A stretch of 64,000 bases of DNA from Clostridium rhizosphaerae. GTDB taxonomy: Bacteria; Bacillota; Clostridia; Clostridiales; Clostridiaceae. A program made the translations under genes and the position numbers. Below the pieces are notes generated by a model. It made no database searches, was not told the origin of the DNA, and worked only from the letters and a program-made list of their open reading frames with translations. This document shows positions 63,642 through 64,000 of the stretch, one piece after another. Where the stretch lies: NCBI RefSeq assembly GCF_016765585.1, contig NZ_JAESWC010000004.1, forward strand, positions 235,285 to 299,284. The letters are read 5' to 3'. Numbering within the stretch: position 1 is the stretch's first letter; the number at the start of each line of letters is the position of its first letter.

Positions 63642-64000
63642 ATGACAAAAAGAAAAAATATGAATATGATAAAAACCAGTAAGGAAATTCCTATAGTTCA
63701 TCCTGAGAGAAGTTCTGAAATTAGATTAAATAAATTTATAAGTGAGAAAGGTATATGCTCGAGAAGAGAAGCTGATAAGCTTATAGAAGAAGGTAGAGTA
63801 ACTATAAATGGTTTAATAGCTCAAACTGGCTCTAAAGTTACTTCAAAGGATGAAGTAAGACTTAACGGAAAGCTTCTTACAAAAAGAGAAGAACTTGTAT
63901 ACATAGCGTTAAATAAACCTGTTGGTATTACATGCACTACGGAACATAAGGTAAAAGGAAACATTGTTGATTTCATTAATTATGAAAAAAGAATTTTTCC
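63642..64000 (+). CDS. rluF: 23S rRNA pseudouridine synthase, RluF-like (partial)
   Basis: The first 119 codons are visible; the gene runs off the right edge. The N-terminal S4 RNA-binding domain ([31 protein letters not shown]) is followed by the start of the catalytic domain ([29 protein letters not shown]). The TCTTE and NIVDF-x4-RIFP pattern points to RluF rather than RluB. The catalytic Asp (GRLD) lies beyond the window. GATGGAGAATAAGCT precedes the ATG. Confidence 0.9.
   Translation, partial: MTKRKNMNMIKTSKEIPIVHPERSSEIRLNKFISEKGICSRREADKLIEEGRVTINGLIAQTGSKVTSKDEVRLNGKLLTKREELVYIALNKPVGITCTTEHKVKGNIVDFINYEKRIF

Overview
The window looks like the chromosome of a spore-forming, anaerobic clostridium (Clostridium sensu stricto is an inference). 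The DNA is very AT-rich, almost every gene has a strong GGAGG-type ribosome binding site, and there is a glmS ribozyme, a Met T-box, spmA/spmB, a reverse rubrerythrin and a SufCBDSU system. No tRNA, rRNA, CRISPR array, prophage or intact insertion sequence was seen.

Region 1 (3-33311) is about 33 kb of cell-surface polysaccharide genes, nearly all on the minus strand. Read in transcription order it holds two self-contained Wzx/Wzy-type loci. Locus B (33311 down to 20223) has dTDP-L-rhamnose synthesis (rfbDABC), a priming phosphoglycosyltransferase, a Wzy-like polymerase fused to a glycosyltransferase, four more glycosyltransferases, UDP-galactopyranose mutase and a flippase. Locus A (16733 down to 574) starts with a GntR/UTRA regulator that has an operator-like site on its own promoter. 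It continues with a second priming enzyme, GDP-L-fucose synthesis (manC, gmd, fcl), five glycosyltransferases, a second Wzy-like protein, two O-acetyltransferases, a second flippase and a UDP-HexNAc 6-dehydrogenase. Between the loci lies a 1006-residue secreted double hydrolase (glucosaminidase plus amidase) with five near-identical internal repeats. No Wzz/Wzc-type chain-length genes are visible.

Region 2 (33312-37061) has glmS behind a glmS ribozyme and, divergently, a LytR-CpsA-Psr ligase. Both fit the polysaccharide theme: amino-sugar supply and attachment of the polymer to peptidoglycan.

Region 3 (37111-63365) is mostly housekeeping: sufCBDSU, a pair of related Ser/Thr/Asn-rich membrane-anchored proteins, metG with a T-box, a SWIM/SNF2 helicase, an M16C peptidase, a CheX-like protein, a family 4 uracil-DNA glycosylase, a MATE exporter, an ABC exporter, spmBA, two small proteins (one zinc ribbon, one possibly Spo0E-like), a PAS-GGDEF-EAL protein, rubrerythrin and glutaredoxin. 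The window ends inside an RluF-like pseudouridine synthase gene.

The most novel signal is a small repeated element of about 85-90 bp with two hairpins. It occurs immediately upstream of sufB, of the GGDEF-EAL gene (three copies, one nested inside another) and of rubrerythrin. Its stems differ between copies by compensatory changes, its 3' end supplies the Shine-Dalgarno sequence, and it is bounded by GGAGG-like repeats. This suggests a structured mobile element, or a regulatory RNA, that inserts into ribosome binding sites.
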